DNA from: Ampelomyces quisqualis | Lineage: Eukaryota > Ascomycota > Dothideomycetes > Pleosporales > Phaeosphaeriaceae | NCBI GenBank assembly: GCA_018398575.1 | Contig: JAGTXZ010000005.1 | Span: forward strand, 3,534,001-3,598,000 | Direction: 5' to 3' | DNA: 64,000 nt | Position numbers and translations under genes: made by a program | Notes under the pieces: generated by a model | Seen by the model: the letters and a program-made list of their open reading frames with translations, nothing else | Told to the model about the DNA's origin: nothing | Databases searched by the model: none | Shown: positions 11,300 to 22,360 of the stretch, piece after piece | Numbering within the stretch: position 1 is the first letter of the stretch | Layout: each line of letters starts with the position of its first letter

Positions 11300-13198
11300 A
11301 TGGGGCAGCACTCGACAGAGCATGAGCCGAGGAGCAGGAAGAAGCACTCGCAACCATCATCTAAGAGCTCAAAACCTCGGTCATCGAGCAAGAAACCACA
11401 TGCATCGCAGACTACCACAGAGCTGTACACCCAGAGTCATACGCCTGCCGTACAGGCTGTCCCAATGCAATATTTACAGACATACCAGCCCCCACTGCAC
11501 GCGATCAGCCCGCATCCCAATCATGCAACAAGTCCACCAGCACATCCTGCATATGGACGAGCTCCTCAGTATCCGCCTGCGTATGGATCACCACCTCCGC
11601 CCGTGCAACCTCATGCCATCCAATCTGCTGTACGCTTTGCATCGCCTCCACCAATGAAGTCCCGGAAAGAAGGGCCTTTTCAAGAGCATTGGGACAAATT
11701 TGACAGCATGGCAGCGAAATCCTATGCGGATCTGCGTAACGGTGCATGCAAAAGTACAACCAAGTTGACGAACAACTACATCGAAAGGCCGTCGCACGCA
11801 ATAGCCATGAAGAGCATGCAAGCGCTTTGTCACGGAGCTGCTTTATGCGATGTCATCAGCAACAAATTTGACACAGTCATCGATAGTATTGATGGACAGC
11901 GCTTCAGCGGACACGAGCAAGATCTCTTGATTTACGATACTCCAAATGAGACATCACCAAATTCGAGTCCAAGCCCACCACCGGATGGTTCTCGTCATGA
12001 GCCTCCTAATGCAGCTCGCAAAATGGTAGGGAAAGAGAAGGGGTCGAATCATTTCTCGAAAGTGTGGTTGTACTCGAACTCTCGACTTCCTCCACATCTA
12101 CCGCCATTCAAAGTGTACATGCCAACGTATCCTCTACTTTGCCTCGCAGCAACATACTCTGAGCGTGTATACACACCACCGAGATCGAAGTCGAAAGAGA
12201 CGGAGACGCATGTCCCTTCTGATTGGCGGACTGGTACGAAAGCGATGGTGCTGAAGTCGATACCGGTGGACGACATGAACACTGTTGTGTTTGCTGTACG
12301 AGGGAGCGAAGGTTTCATGGACTGGGCCGTGAACTACAACACAGCTCCTAGCAGTCCAGAAGGCTTTCTCGAGGACCCTTTCAACCTTTGTCACGCTGGT
12401 TTCCTCTATGTAGCAAAGAAGATGGTAAAGCCAGTCGCCGACCGCTTACGAAAACTCCTAGAGGAGAATCCCGCTCGATCCAATTGCAGCCTCCTCATCA
12501 CCGGACACAGTGCAGGTGGTGCCGTAGCTTCGCTTCTCTACGCACACATGATGAGCAACAAGATCGAGTCAGAACTGAGCTACCTGACCGGCTTCTTCAA
12601 GCGCGTGCACTGCATCACCTTCGGCGCACCACCTATCAGTCTCCGCGCGCTACAAAAGCCCCAAGACAAACGACATCGCAAAAGCCTGTTCTTCGCCTTC
12701 ATCAATGAAGGCGATCCGATTCCTCGCGCAGACAAGGCTTTTGTGAAAAGCTTGATCAAGCTATACACCAGCCCCGTACCGACCCCATCAGCCATCGCAT
12801 CATCCATACCATCCTTGTCCAGATCCAACCTTTCGCAACCATGCCCTTCTTCGCCGCCTAAATCAAAGGTCAAAAATAGTTTTGTTCCGCGACTTGGTCG
12901 ACGGTCCAAATCTTCTCTGCAAACCACTTGCACCCCCACCCCCGCATCCTCGACGTCGACTGCTCCGAAATGGGAAATTCCCCCTTGCACACTCATGCCT
13001 GCGGGCAAATTGGTCATTCTACGGCCCCAAGGTGGCGTCTATGGTCGGGAAGGAGAAGATTTGATCGAGGCTGTTATCGTGGACGGCGAGACGTTTAGGA
13101 AAGTAGTCTACGGTGATCCGATGAAGCATCAAATGATGATGTACAAAGAGAGGACTGAGCAGATTGCGACGAGGGCGGTAACTGCTGGCAGTTACTAG
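11300..13198 (+). CDS. Class 3 lipase (alpha/beta hydrolase) with long disordered N-terminus
   Basis: A single exon encodes 632 residues. The first 150 residues are basic, Ser/Pro/His/Tyr-rich and probably disordered, with no signal peptide. The Lipase_3 domain spans roughly residues 270-500. VVFAVRGSEGFMDWAVN is the oxyanion-side strand. LLITGHSAGGAVASLL contains the nucleophile S404 in GHSAGG. FGAPPISLRAL follows, and FAFINEGDPIPRAD gives the likely catalytic aspartate region. The His of the triad is not obvious in the short C-terminal part. Intracellular fungal lipases of this type are thought to act on acylglycerols or phospholipids. The substrate here is unknown. The ATG at 11300 is the first in frame. 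Upstream codons in this frame lack an ATG. Confidence 0.88.
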   Translation: MGQHSTEHEPRSRKKHSQPSSKSSKPRSSSKKPHASQTTTELYTQSHTPAVQAVPMQYLQTYQPPLHAISPHPNHATSPPAHPAYGRAPQYPPAYGSPPPPVQPHAIQSAVRFASPPPMKSRKEGPFQEHWDKFDSMAAKSYADLRNGACKSTTKLTNNYIERPSHAIAMKSMQALCHGAALCDVISNKFDTVIDSIDGQRFSGHEQDLLIYDTPNETSPNSSPSPPPDGSRHEPPNAARKMVGKEKGSNHFSKVWLYSNSRLPPHLPPFKVYMPTYPLLCLAATYSERVYTPPRSKSKETETHVPSDWRTGTKAMVLKSIPVDDMNTVVFAVRGSEGFMDWAVNYNTAPSSPEGFLEDPFNLCHAGFLYVAKKMVKPVADRLRKLLEENPARSNCSLLITGHSAGGAVASLLYAHMMSNKIESELSYLTGFFKRVHCITFGAPPISLRALQKPQDKRHRKSLFFAFINEGDPIPRADKAFVKSLIKLYTSPVPTPSAIASSIPSLSRSNLSQPCPSSPPKSKVKNSFVPRLGRRSKSSLQTTCTPTPASSTSTAPKWEIPPCTLMPAGKLVILRPQGGVYGREGEDLIEAVIVDGETFRKVVYGDPMKHQMMMYKERTEQIATRAVTAGSY

Positions 13199-13328
13199 TT
13201 ATTATCGTTTTCGTTGTTATGGAGGGGTGGGGGGGGGGGATTGTTTATATACCCATTATGATTACGTTTGATTTGTCTTGCTGTTGATTTTTCCCCTTGA
13301 GTGATGTCCCAGTCTAGACTCGACCTCT

Positions 13329-13809
13329 TCAACCCTCTTTCTTCACACCCTCACCACCCCGCTTAATCAACTTCTCAATCGATGCCACTACCTCCCCTAC
13401 CCTCGCGCCCTCGCCCTCTCTTCCTTCCTCCCTTAACGTGTCCAGACCCCCGAACAACCACAGTTCCTGCAAATCCCTTATCAACGCACTGATATCTTGC
13501 GTCGTCTTGATCAAGCTGGCGGTTTGCGCGCGCACCGTGAGCTCTTTTTGCGCCGAGGTGTAGTAGTCGGTCGCGGGCGGAAGAGAGGGAATGTTGGAGT
13601 AGGAGGATGTAGGGTGGGGTTTGACGGTGGAAAGGATGGTGGAGAGGCAGCCTGGACCGCCAGAGGGGGAGGTCGTGCGGTCGTCGTAGATTGCGTTGCA
13701 GAGGTCTTCGGTTCGTTCTGAGGTCGAGTTAGCTGGGTGAGGGAGACGATGGGAGTAGGGGGTGGGAAGTACTGAGGAGCGCTTCTTTTGTGCGATCGGA
13801 GGGGTTCAT
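13329..13809 (-). CDS. MED22: Mediator of RNA polymerase II transcription, subunit 22
   Basis: Exon 1 is 13773-13809 and exon 2 is 13329-13717. The 55-bp intron at 13718-13772 keeps frame and gives 141 residues, a normal size for Med22/Srb6. The N-terminus NPSDRTKEALLKRTEDLCNAIYDD and the helical core ELTVRAQTASLIKTTQDISALIRDLQELWLFGGLDTL match the Surf5/Med22 family, in which the LxELWLFGxL segment is the hallmark. Med22 sits in the Mediator head, pairing with Med11 to form a four-helix bundle. The tail is Gly/Glu/Lys-rich. The gene converges with the lipase, 130 bp apart, and diverges from PSY2. Confidence 0.85.
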
Positions 13810-15282
13810 GGTGGGGTGTGAAAAGGTCGAGAGTGGAGGTGTTGAAGACTGGATTAAGTTAAGTGGTTGTGTTTACGGAGTGGTATGACAATTGAGCTTC
13901 GCGAACCCTTGTAACTCGTTTATCGATAAGAATATGGTCTGTGCGATGGTGCATCACTCCCGTACCACGCGGGTAAACCTCAAGGATCTTGCTGACACTT
14001 CCATCTCGCTTGACAATATGAGCGGGAAAATCTCGGCCAGCATGATGATAATCAGGTCATAGATGCCGATACCTATCGACCGCTTCTCGGACCAACTTCG
14101 TCCAAACATGCCTGCGCCCAGTCTCCTGCTAAGCTAAGCTGATCAGCCATGAAAAACGGTAGTAGATCGAGATTACGAGACTATTAGCATGTGGTCTAAT
14201 GATTCGCTTGCTGGACTTTTGTCGTTCGGTCGAACTAACGTACGACTTGACAGCTTCCATCAAGATTCACCATGACGTATTCACGGCAAGGGAGCGTATA
14301 TGTCACCAGAAGTAACGACAAGAAGGCGCTGTTCGCCGACAGAGATAGGCAGGCTGCGGCCCGTCCCCGCCGTACCGTGGCCGTGCACCTCATGCTGGAC
14401 CTTGTACTTGCTGCACCTTTCTGGCATCTTGTGTTTGCTTGTAAGCGGCCTTTTGCAGCGCAATGAAGCTCGGATCATCGGATGCTTAGGTAGACGCCGT
14501 GGCCGGACCGTGGCACAAATCAAGTCACAGCGGCCGCTCGTGCAGTGCGTGGCTCTACGCGCTGCCAGTTGACCGAGGCTGTTCCAGGCGGCTATGCTTG
14601 TCCACCTGCCAGATGGCAGAGAGAGGGCACATGGGCACGCACGTGTCTGGCGCCGGCCGTGAAGCTATTCACAGCGGGTGGAGCGCCGCCAAGGCCCCAT
14701 GTCGTCAGTGGCCTAGTTAGTCGGGCAGTCGTCGCTCGAGACGGACTCTCGCACACTCGAGAGCGAGCCGTGGTGCAGAACCGTCGCCATTCTTCCAGCG
14801 CCTCCAGCCGCAGCCATTCTTCCAGCGCCTCCAGGGTCTCGTGGTGTTGCGGCTCTGTCTGCCGCGGCGCAGCCATTTCTCTCCCTGTGCAGACTCTTAG
14901 CGCACCTTATCGATTGTCTGCATCTGCATCTGCCTAGCCTGCCCGCCTAAGGCTGACACCTGGCTGGCCCTCCGAACCTGCACGCACGCACGCACGCACA
15001 CACGCAACCCACCACGACGCGACAAGCCGCCGAGCCTCCCGCGGCCACCGCCCATCACCACCCCGACGCCGGCCGTCCGTCTCGTCACGAGCCGCGCCTT
15101 TCACTGTCGCGCGCCCCGCGCTGTGCCACGCGCGCCCGCCCGCCCGTCACCCCAGCCCAGCCTCCTATCCCATCGTCCTCGCCAATCGTCCACACGCACT
15201 GCGCAGGGCATCGCGACTGCGCGCTACGCTCTGGAGGGCGCGTTTGCCCTGGCCGGAGTGCTCCCAGGCCCTCGCCCCGACC
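13810..15282. other. Divergent intergenic region MED22/PSY2
   Basis: No gene recognised. The PSY2-proximal part (about 14740-15282) is GC- and C-rich. It contains a 27-bp-period duplication (14787-14807 and 14814-14834) and a short ACGC microsatellite near 14985-15005. A long GC-rich 5' leader of PSY2 probably lies here. Confidence 0.5.
14787..14834. repeat. 27-bp-period tandem duplication
   Basis: The 21-mer ccattcttccagcgcctcc+ag occurs at 14787-14807 and again at 14814-14834, with a 6-nt spacer. It lies in the presumed upstream region of PSY2. No coding role is evident. Confidence 0.8.
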
Positions 15283-18111
15283 ATGGCATCGGCACCGCCA
15301 CCAGCCAACGATCGCAAGCGCGTCAAGGTATACGAGCTCAAGAACAACGACTGGTTCGACAGGGGCACGGGGTTTTGCAGGGGCATCGTCGTAAATGTAT
15401 GTCGGCCTCGATGGCTACATGGCCGCCTGCCCTTGTCGCACTGTGCTCGGCTGACTTGTGCGACCACAGGCAGAGGAAGCGAAAATCCTCGTCTTGTCCG
15501 AAGATGACCAGACGCGACAACTCCTCGAGACGCGCATATCCAAGGACGACGGCTACCAGAAACAACAAGGTACGGTGCGCCTATCTCGACGCGCCAGACG
15601 AAGAGCTGACCAGGCGCAACAGACACGTTGATAGTATGGACGGAGCAAAACGGAACCGACATGGCCCTCAGCTTCCAGGAGCCAGAGGGCTGCGCCAGCA
15701 TATGGTGCGCGATACAACTGACGTCATGGTGGTCATGTCGCTCACATGTAGCAGGGATTTCGTAAATGAAGTGCAGTCGCGACTACAGGCGCTCGCACAG
15801 GGTGGGTTCTTTCTCATGCGCTGCGACCCGATCAAGCTGACTCCATCATAGACGATGGAATCGTCGACGACATAGAGCACATAAGCCCCATCATGCTGCC
15901 AAACCCCGACCTTGGCAACCTTCACGAAATCGAGAACCACATGCGCGCCGCAAACTCGACGCCGGGCGGCCGCGAAGCCCTAGCGAAATTCATCTTCGTT
16001 GAGAATTACATCCCTAAGCTGATACCGCTCGTAGAGATGGCAGAGGACTTGGAAAGTGTATCAGACCTGCACCGGCTATGCAGCATCATGAAGATGCTCA
16101 TCCTTCTCAACGACAGCCAAATTATTGAATACATAGTCAAGGATGCTGTGGTACTGGGCGTGGTTGGGGCTCTCGAGTACGACCCTGATTTCCCTTTACA
16201 CAAAGCAAATCACCGACAATATCTCGCCGACGAGTCAAAATTCAAAGAGGTGGTGAAGATCGAAGACGACAGCATAAAGAGGAAGATACATTACACGTTT
16301 CGACTACAGTACCTGAAGGACGTCGTACTCGCCCGCATCTTGGACGACCCAACCTTTTCCGTTCTCAACTCGCTCATCTTCTTCCACCAAGTCGATATCG
16401 TGCAGCACCTCCAGTCGAACCACACATTCTTAAAGGAACTGTTCACTATTTTTAGTCCCAAGGAACAGAGCATGCAGCGGAAAAAGGACGCTGTGCTCTT
16501 CATACAACAGTGCTGCGGAATAGCAAAAAGCTTGCAAGCAAATGCTCGAGCCCAGCTGTACCAGAACTTCATCAGCAACGGCCTGCTTGATGTGATACAG
16601 TATGCTCTCCGGCATCAGGATGCAAGTGTGCGTGTGGCAGGCACCGAGATACTGATCAATCTCATCGACCATGACGCTCTGATGGTGCGGAGCCAAATCT
16701 TCAAGGCTTTGCAGGAGAAATCTAAGCCATTGACCGACACCCTTATTGAACTTCTCCTCATTGAAGTCGATCTCGGTGTGAAGGCGCAGATGGCAGAGGC
16801 TATCAAGATATTGCTCGATCCCAATGCCAATTCGGCGTCAATTGAAGCGATTGGGCGGACCAGCAGTGACTTTCTGGCCAAGATGAGGGGCCAGCTACCG
16901 TCTATACCTCAAACCGACTCTTTCATCCAAAACTTTTACGATGACTCTGCAAGAAAACTGTTCCAGCCGCTCAAAGACCTTGAAGACCGGGAATCAAGTA
17001 AGTCTGAATCCCTCAGCGTTATGACCAAAGCTAATGGTTGTCAGTGGAAGATTTGTCCATGCAGGAAGTCGCACTGTATGCCCATCTGCTAGAAGTCCTC
17101 TGCTTTTTCATCCGACAGCACAATTTCCGCAGCAAATACTTCATTCTATCAGAGGGTCTTGCAGCACGAGTCGCGCAGCTCATGGACTGTCCGGAGAAGC
17201 ATCTGCAGTTGACTGCGCTCAAGTACTTCCGCATAGTCATTGGGTTCCACGACGAGACACTCAATCGACAAATCATTCAGCACCAGCTGTTCGAGCCGAT
17301 TTTGAGAATATTGTTCGACACAATGCCGCGTGACAACCTCCTCAACTCTGCCTGTTTAGAGCTTTTTGAGTTCATCAAGCGGGAAAACATCAAGATGCTT
17401 GTGCAGCATCTCGTCGAGACCTACCGGGAAAGGCTACAGGCTATAACCTACGTCGACACGTTCCAGAACCTTATTCTTCGATACGACCAGATGCAGGAGC
17501 CAGTCACCACTCAAGAGCTCGAGCACTCGTTTACGAGCGTGGACAGCGACACTCCTGCACGACACAACGCTGTGGTAAACGGCGGCAAGTGGGGCCATGG
17601 ACTTAAAGAGGTAGATGCAGATGAGGAAGCATACTTCAATGCGTCTGATGAAGAGGATGAGATGACAACTGGTAGTGGCAAGCTTGGCATGAATGGCGCG
17701 TCGCCGGTCCGCCCTCTAGTTAACTATCCCGATGATGACGCAGATGAAGACGATATGGACATTCTTGCAACGGACATACCGCCTTCTGCACAGAAGCTGG
17801 CGACGGTTAACAGGGCATCTAACGAAAGCACTTCGCCAAAAGCAGAAGCAGTTGGCTCTCCTCCGGAGCGCATATCTGAGAAGCGACGCAGAGAAGAGGA
17901 TGAGGAAGACGAGTTGCTTGCAAGCATATCCACTAGTACTGGTCCGAAGCGCCGCGCATCGACCGCAAGCAACGCTAGTACGGGAAGCCTACGCAGCCTA
18001 CGCCGGAAGTCCCCGAACGTCAACCCTGGCAAGGATGGCAACGGAGGACCAAAGAGGATATCGCTTTCCCTGCCGCTGAAGAGTGGCGGGGAAGGCGGAG
18101 AGGGCGAGTGA
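15283..18111 (+). CDS. PSY2: Serine/threonine-protein phosphatase 4 regulatory subunit 3 (PSY2/SMEK)
   Basis: Six exons (15283-15396, 15470-15569, 15623-15704, 15755-15801, 15852-16997, 17045-18111) give 851 residues with all phases consistent. Residues about 10-110 form the EVH1/PH-like domain (RVKVYELKNNDWFDRGTGFC, SFQEPEGCASIWDFV). Next is the SMEK/DUF625 block (LGNLHEIENHMRAANSTPGG, FIFVENYIPKLIPLVEMAEDLE) and a long armadillo-like helical region ending near LEHSFTSV. The C-terminal 200 residues are acidic and then basic/Ser-rich, with a KRRREEDEEDE stretch and probable nuclear-localisation signals. In yeast, Psy2 with Psy4 and Pph3 makes the PP4 complex that reverses DNA-damage checkpoint phosphorylation. 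The short early exons are typical for this gene in fungi. The start at 15283 gives MASAPPPANDRKRVKVYEL, matching the family start. Confidence 0.95.
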
Positions 18112-18724
18112 TGACCTCGTTCATCCTGCTCCACCATCAAACTCACTCAAGAGCATGTGGAGGCGACTCAGATGAATGCTTTGTATTTCTGCTGCTTAGC
18201 ATGCCTTTACTTCCTCACAAGATACCCCTTGGAAAACTGGGCACACGGTCGACGTTGTATGAACTGGGCTATATGGGATCCTCCTTCTTCGTGCACTTGG
18301 TTTAAGCGGGAGCAGCATTGGGAGGTGTAGTTATCGGCGTTCAGTAACTTGAACTTTAGGGATTGACTGGGTATGATGGGATGATGTAGCGTGCGAGCGT
18401 CTGGGTGCGGTTAGATGGCCACTGGCCACTGTATCATATGCATCTTGTTCTTGCAACCAATGGACATGTGCACAATGCAGGTGGTCAGAAGAATACGAGT
18501 AGTCCGCTGAGTTCGGGAGACCAGTTGAATGATACAGGAACACATGCCCTATTTCATGAGCCGCGCACCTGAACAACTTCTCAAGTCACGTTTCTTCGCG
18601 ACACTTTTTAGCGCGTTTCGTCACCCCGCCACGTGACACGTCCTCCTGGACGTGAGTAAATTCGCAACTCAACAACCCTTCCTCTGGCCCTTCCCCACCC
18701 CCCCCCCAAAAAAAAACACAAACA
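18112..18724. other. Intergenic between PSY2 and DFR1
   Basis: It holds the PSY2 3' end and the DFR1 promoter. An E-box-like CCACGTGAC lies at 18629-18637. A C-then-A homopolymer tract directly precedes the DFR1 ATG (about 18698-18718). Confidence 0.5.
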
Positions 18725-19336
18725 ATGTCCAACGCTCAGCCCCTCATCCTCATCCTCGCAGCCACCCCCTCCCTCGGCATCGGCCGCGCAGGCACGCTCC
18801 CCTGGCCCCAATTGAAACAAGAAATGCGCTACTTCGCCCGCGTAACAAAGCGCGTGTCCAACGCCTCCAAACGCAACGCCGTGCTCATGGGCCGCAAGAC
18901 GTGGGACAGCATACCCGCGAGCTTGCGGCCGCTGAAAGACCGGCTGAATGTAGTCATTACGCGCGACGGTGCGGGATTAGCGCAAAGCTGTCGAGGGGAA
19001 GAGGGTGTGGAGGGGCCCGTGGTTGCGTCTGGGGTGCTGGATGCGTTGGCCCGGATTGGGCCGTTGGGCGAGGAATTGGAGAGGGTGTTTGTTATTGGCG
19101 GCGCGAGTGTGTATGCTGCTGCGCTGGAGCTGCCGCAGACTAAGTTTGTGTTGTTGACCAAGATGAGGGATGAGTTTGAGTGTGATACGTATTTTTCGGT
19201 GGATTTGGAGGAGAGCGAGATGTGGAGGAGAGTTGGGCGGGAGGAGGCGGAGAAGTTTACGGGTGAGGAGATGGGGGGGTTGGTGGAGGAGAAGGGAGTG
19301 GGGTATGAGTTTTGTTTGTTTGAGAGGAGGGAGTGA
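18725..19336 (+). CDS. DFR1: Dihydrofolate reductase
   Basis: A single exon encodes 203 residues, the usual size of fungal DHFR. The motifs appear in order: ILAATPSLGIGRAGTLPWP (substrate loop with the LPW signature), NAVLMGRKTWDSIP (NADPH-binding), RLNVVITRD, and RVFVIGGASVYAAAL (the conserved GG turn). The enzyme reduces dihydrofolate to tetrahydrofolate with NADPH, supporting thymidylate, purine and methionine synthesis in the cytosol. The ATG follows a short A-rich leader. The 3' half is strongly G-rich in codon choice compared with the C-rich 5' half, but the frame is intact. The gene converges with the MAPEG gene, 182 bp away. Confidence 0.97.
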   Translation: MSNAQPLILILAATPSLGIGRAGTLPWPQLKQEMRYFARVTKRVSNASKRNAVLMGRKTWDSIPASLRPLKDRLNVVITRDGAGLAQSCRGEEGVEGPVVASGVLDALARIGPLGEELERVFVIGGASVYAAALELPQTKFVLLTKMRDEFECDTYFSVDLEESEMWRRVGREEAEKFTGEEMGGLVEEKGVGYEFCLFERRE

Positions 19337-19518
19337 GGATGACATGGGAAGAGATGGACCATTCGGGAAACCCAAGCTCAAGACGGTGTTGGAAAGTGGA
19401 AAGAAGAGAGGAAACCTGGCCGAGGATGGTTGATCAAGATTCGCAAACGGATCTCAAGAGATTCTAAAGCATACAATTCCCGTCCGACCTCCCTCCCCCT
19501 CTCTCATCATCCCCCAAT

Positions 19519-20071
19519 CTAAGCCCTAGCAAAATCCCACGCCGCCTTGCCCGCCATCCCAACCATAACATAGTGCGCCAACATCCACAGCCCCCCATAG
19601 TACCTCCCCTTTCCACCCTCACTCCCATTCGTATACCCCACCGCGTAAACAACCCTATTGACCGCCCACACGGCGCCCAGCACCGCCGTCGCAGCGGGAT
19701 ACTTGAGGCCCGCGATCAACATGGCGCCGAGCGCAGACGGGTGGTTCTCGTTGAAGTTCTGGTGGGCGCGCTGAGCCGAGTTGAAAGCCATCATCGCTTT
19801 GGACGACGCGGGCGACGCCGTCTGGATTTGCTCGTAGGACGCGTATTCGAAGGGATAGGGGATTTTGGCGGCTTTGCGGAAGGCGCCGACGCGGCCGCCG
19901 TGCCAGGCGCCGACGACGAAGGTGGAGACTACGGCGAGGAGGACGTAGCTGGTGAGGGCGTTAGTTGGAGTTTGTCGCGTCATCATGTCCAATGCTTGTG
20001 AGGGCTGGGGAAGAGCTGTCTGTTTACGAGATTACGTACCCATAGTCGCTGTTGATTTCGATGATGGCCAT
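19519..20071 (-). CDS. MAPEG-family microsomal glutathione S-transferase (MGST3-like)
   Basis: Exon 1 is 20040-20071 and exon 2 is 19519-19948. A 91-bp intron joins MAIIEINSDYG to YVLLAVVSTFVVGAWHG, giving 153 residues. Four hydrophobic helices and the motif FNSAQRAHQNFNENHP (family pattern FNxxQRxHxNxxE, glutathione contact) place it in MAPEG, nearest MGST3. The later segments YPAATAVLGAVWAVNRVVYAVGY and GRYYGGLWMLAHYVMVG fit helices 3 and 4. Members are trimeric ER or mitochondrial-outer-membrane proteins with glutathione transferase or peroxidase activity toward lipid hydroperoxides. The exact substrate here is unknown. Confidence 0.9.
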
Positions 20072-22360
20072 GGTTGTGGTTTGATTGTGGTAGTAGGTGT
20101 AAAGGTGTCAATTGGCTTGCTGTGCTTTTCGAAATCGACGTTCTTCTGGGTATTTGTACTCCGTAGTCTCTGGGTTCTTCCTGGGTTACACGGTATCGCG
20201 GACGTGGAGCTTCTAAGCGCGGACAGGTTTCAGCGGACGGACCTCGGTACAACCTGCCGCCGATGCGGAGGACGGAGCCATTGCGGACTTCCGCAACGTT
20301 GCACAATCTGCAATCATCTTTGTGTCACGAGCGGAGAGGGGCTGAGCGAGTGGGTAAGAGTTTGTGTGATGCGAGGTAGGGATGAAAGGTCGTATTTGGA
20401 GTATGTGGTGAGATGTCGATATGTAAGTTGAATGTACGTCTGGAGAGCGTGAACATGGTCTGGGACGAAGAGTGTACAGTTCACTCAGGACGACGAGAAG
20501 ATATATGCATGTGGTACAACCACTTAGCGTCAATTTCGCCATCTCTGCTTATCATACTGACAGCGGCATGAAAGATGCTGATTACTATACAATCTCGCAC
20601 CTCTGCTCACCACGTCGTTAAATCAGACACTCCCAGAGTGTCTCTACAAGCAATTTCCCAGCCTCCGTGTAGCAAGTATCCACATCTTCGTCATGGACAT
20701 ATTTTCCAAATTCAAATTCCATTCTACACTCAAATGTCGTCCATCCCATCTACCACATGTCAAGCCGACCCCTCCCACTGCCGTAAAACCAGCAGCTCCA
20801 CAGTCCACACCTAACCGCCATCAACGAAACTCAACACAAGAGCAAAAGCAAAAGCAAATATCCCACGCAAACAAATCCAAAACTCATCACCAGCTTAATC
20901 ACCACTCCCAACCCCCTCCCTTTCTCGTCGCATCCCTCCCCATCACCAACCCACCAATCCCAACCCGTCGCACACAACCAATTATCCAACGCACCCCACC
21001 AAGCAGCACCACGACAGCAACGAAAACCTCGAGTTGTGAAGCAGCGGGGAGCACGTGTGAAGCAGCCGACGTTGACGCCGCCGTTGCCACCGACATGGAC
21101 GTCGGTGCATATATCTGCAGCGCAGCATTACCCGGCAGGACACGAGTAATCATTTCTGCGCGGTGTCGTGATTTCCGTCTTTGGAAGAGCGGGATAGAAG
21201 GAGGCGTATAGAGAAGTATTTCCACTCCGTATGGAAAAAACAAGGCGAAAAACTGTTTAGTAATTTTTTGGATGGTGAAAAACTGTTGTTTGCTGGATGC
21301 GCGACGCCAAGGGGAATATGTGTGTCGAGGGGAAGGAAGGTGGAAGGGTTGGACGTGTTCAGCAGGACTTTGGATAAGGGTTTACGTATATATGTGTACA
21401 TATTCTACCCCCCACCCCCCCCCCCCAGGCGCCATCATCACTATTGTCTTCAACATAGGTAGTCTGACAAGAGCAATTCGTTGTTCTAGTTTTCTTTTGA
21501 CTACTTTGCTAGTCTCACGCGCACTTACACCCTACCCTACACAACCGCCAACAGCACTTCTCAGACCCGACACCAACGAGTCAGTCAGCCGTGTCAGCTC
21601 GCATTGATCGCTTCTGAGTCCTGCGCGTCCCTTACTTTTTTTTCAGTAAGAACCCCTGATCCTACAAGGCGCCCACTGCGACAAAACCTTGCACGTGCAA
21701 AGGATTGCTCGGGTGTAGGGTGTTCAGAGTATTCGTGCGGTGAAGAAGTATGAGCTTTCCGGGACAAAAAAAAGCGAACGAAGATGGACGCAGCCCCACG
21801 GGATCAGAGCGTCAAGAGTTCAAATCAGCTGGCTGGCTAGCAATGTTCTTGTGCATGTTCTCATAGCGGTGGCTGTCAGTTCCACTGGAAAGAACGTTCG
21901 TAGCTCAGTCACACGTCCATTGTCAAGCGCACTTCAGCAACTAATGCAAAAGGATCGTACTTTTAACATCTCATCCCCTAGCCAAAGAGTAAAAAAGATA
22001 TTCTAGGTCTGCGTGTCATCTGACCCTTTTGGGGAGCCAAGCTCCTCTCTACGCTGCCTGTCTTTGTCTGCCAGAGAACATTTTGAATAAACGCCTGTGC
22101 CTCAAAGTGAATCCGTCCCGTCTATGCATGTGAGAAGCGCTAATGCCATGAAAACGGCAAGAGCAGAAGGAGAATGTGAGACGTCTCAACGCGCGCCGGC
22201 AAGTGACGAAGAGTGTAGTGTAAGTAGACATGTCGTGAAATTGGCAGATTGAGACCTTCAACTTGCACATGATGCAAGCTATCAGTCAAAACAAAAGAAA
22301 TGTTGCAAGGTTGCACTTTGAATATTCAAAGCTCCTGTCAAGACTGACTGCTACCATGAT
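20072..22360. other. Intergenic, 2.3 kb, no confident gene
   Basis: It lies between the MAPEG gene 5' end and the Sec7 gene 3' end. It holds one TACTCCGTA motif (20157-20165), a C homopolymer tract near 21405-21427 and the low-complexity frame listed separately. No protein domain was recognised on either strand. Confidence 0.5.
20693..21211 (+). CDS. Doubtful low-complexity ORF
   Basis: An ATG-initiated frame of 172 codons. It is rich in Pro, Ser, Thr, His and Gln with no domain, signal peptide or membrane segment. The antisense strand is also open over part of it (20899-21243). The composition looks like chance coding in C/A-rich DNA. It is recorded only because it is the longest ATG frame in a 2.3 kb gap. 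I do not recognise it. Confidence 0.15.
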   Translation: MDIFSKFKFHSTLKCRPSHLPHVKPTPPTAVKPAAPQSTPNRHQRNSTQEQKQKQISHANKSKTHHQLNHHSQPPPFLVASLPITNPPIPTRRTQPIIQRTPPSSTTTATKTSSCEAAGSTCEAADVDAAVATDMDVGAYICSAALPGRTRVIISARCRDFRLWKSGIEGGV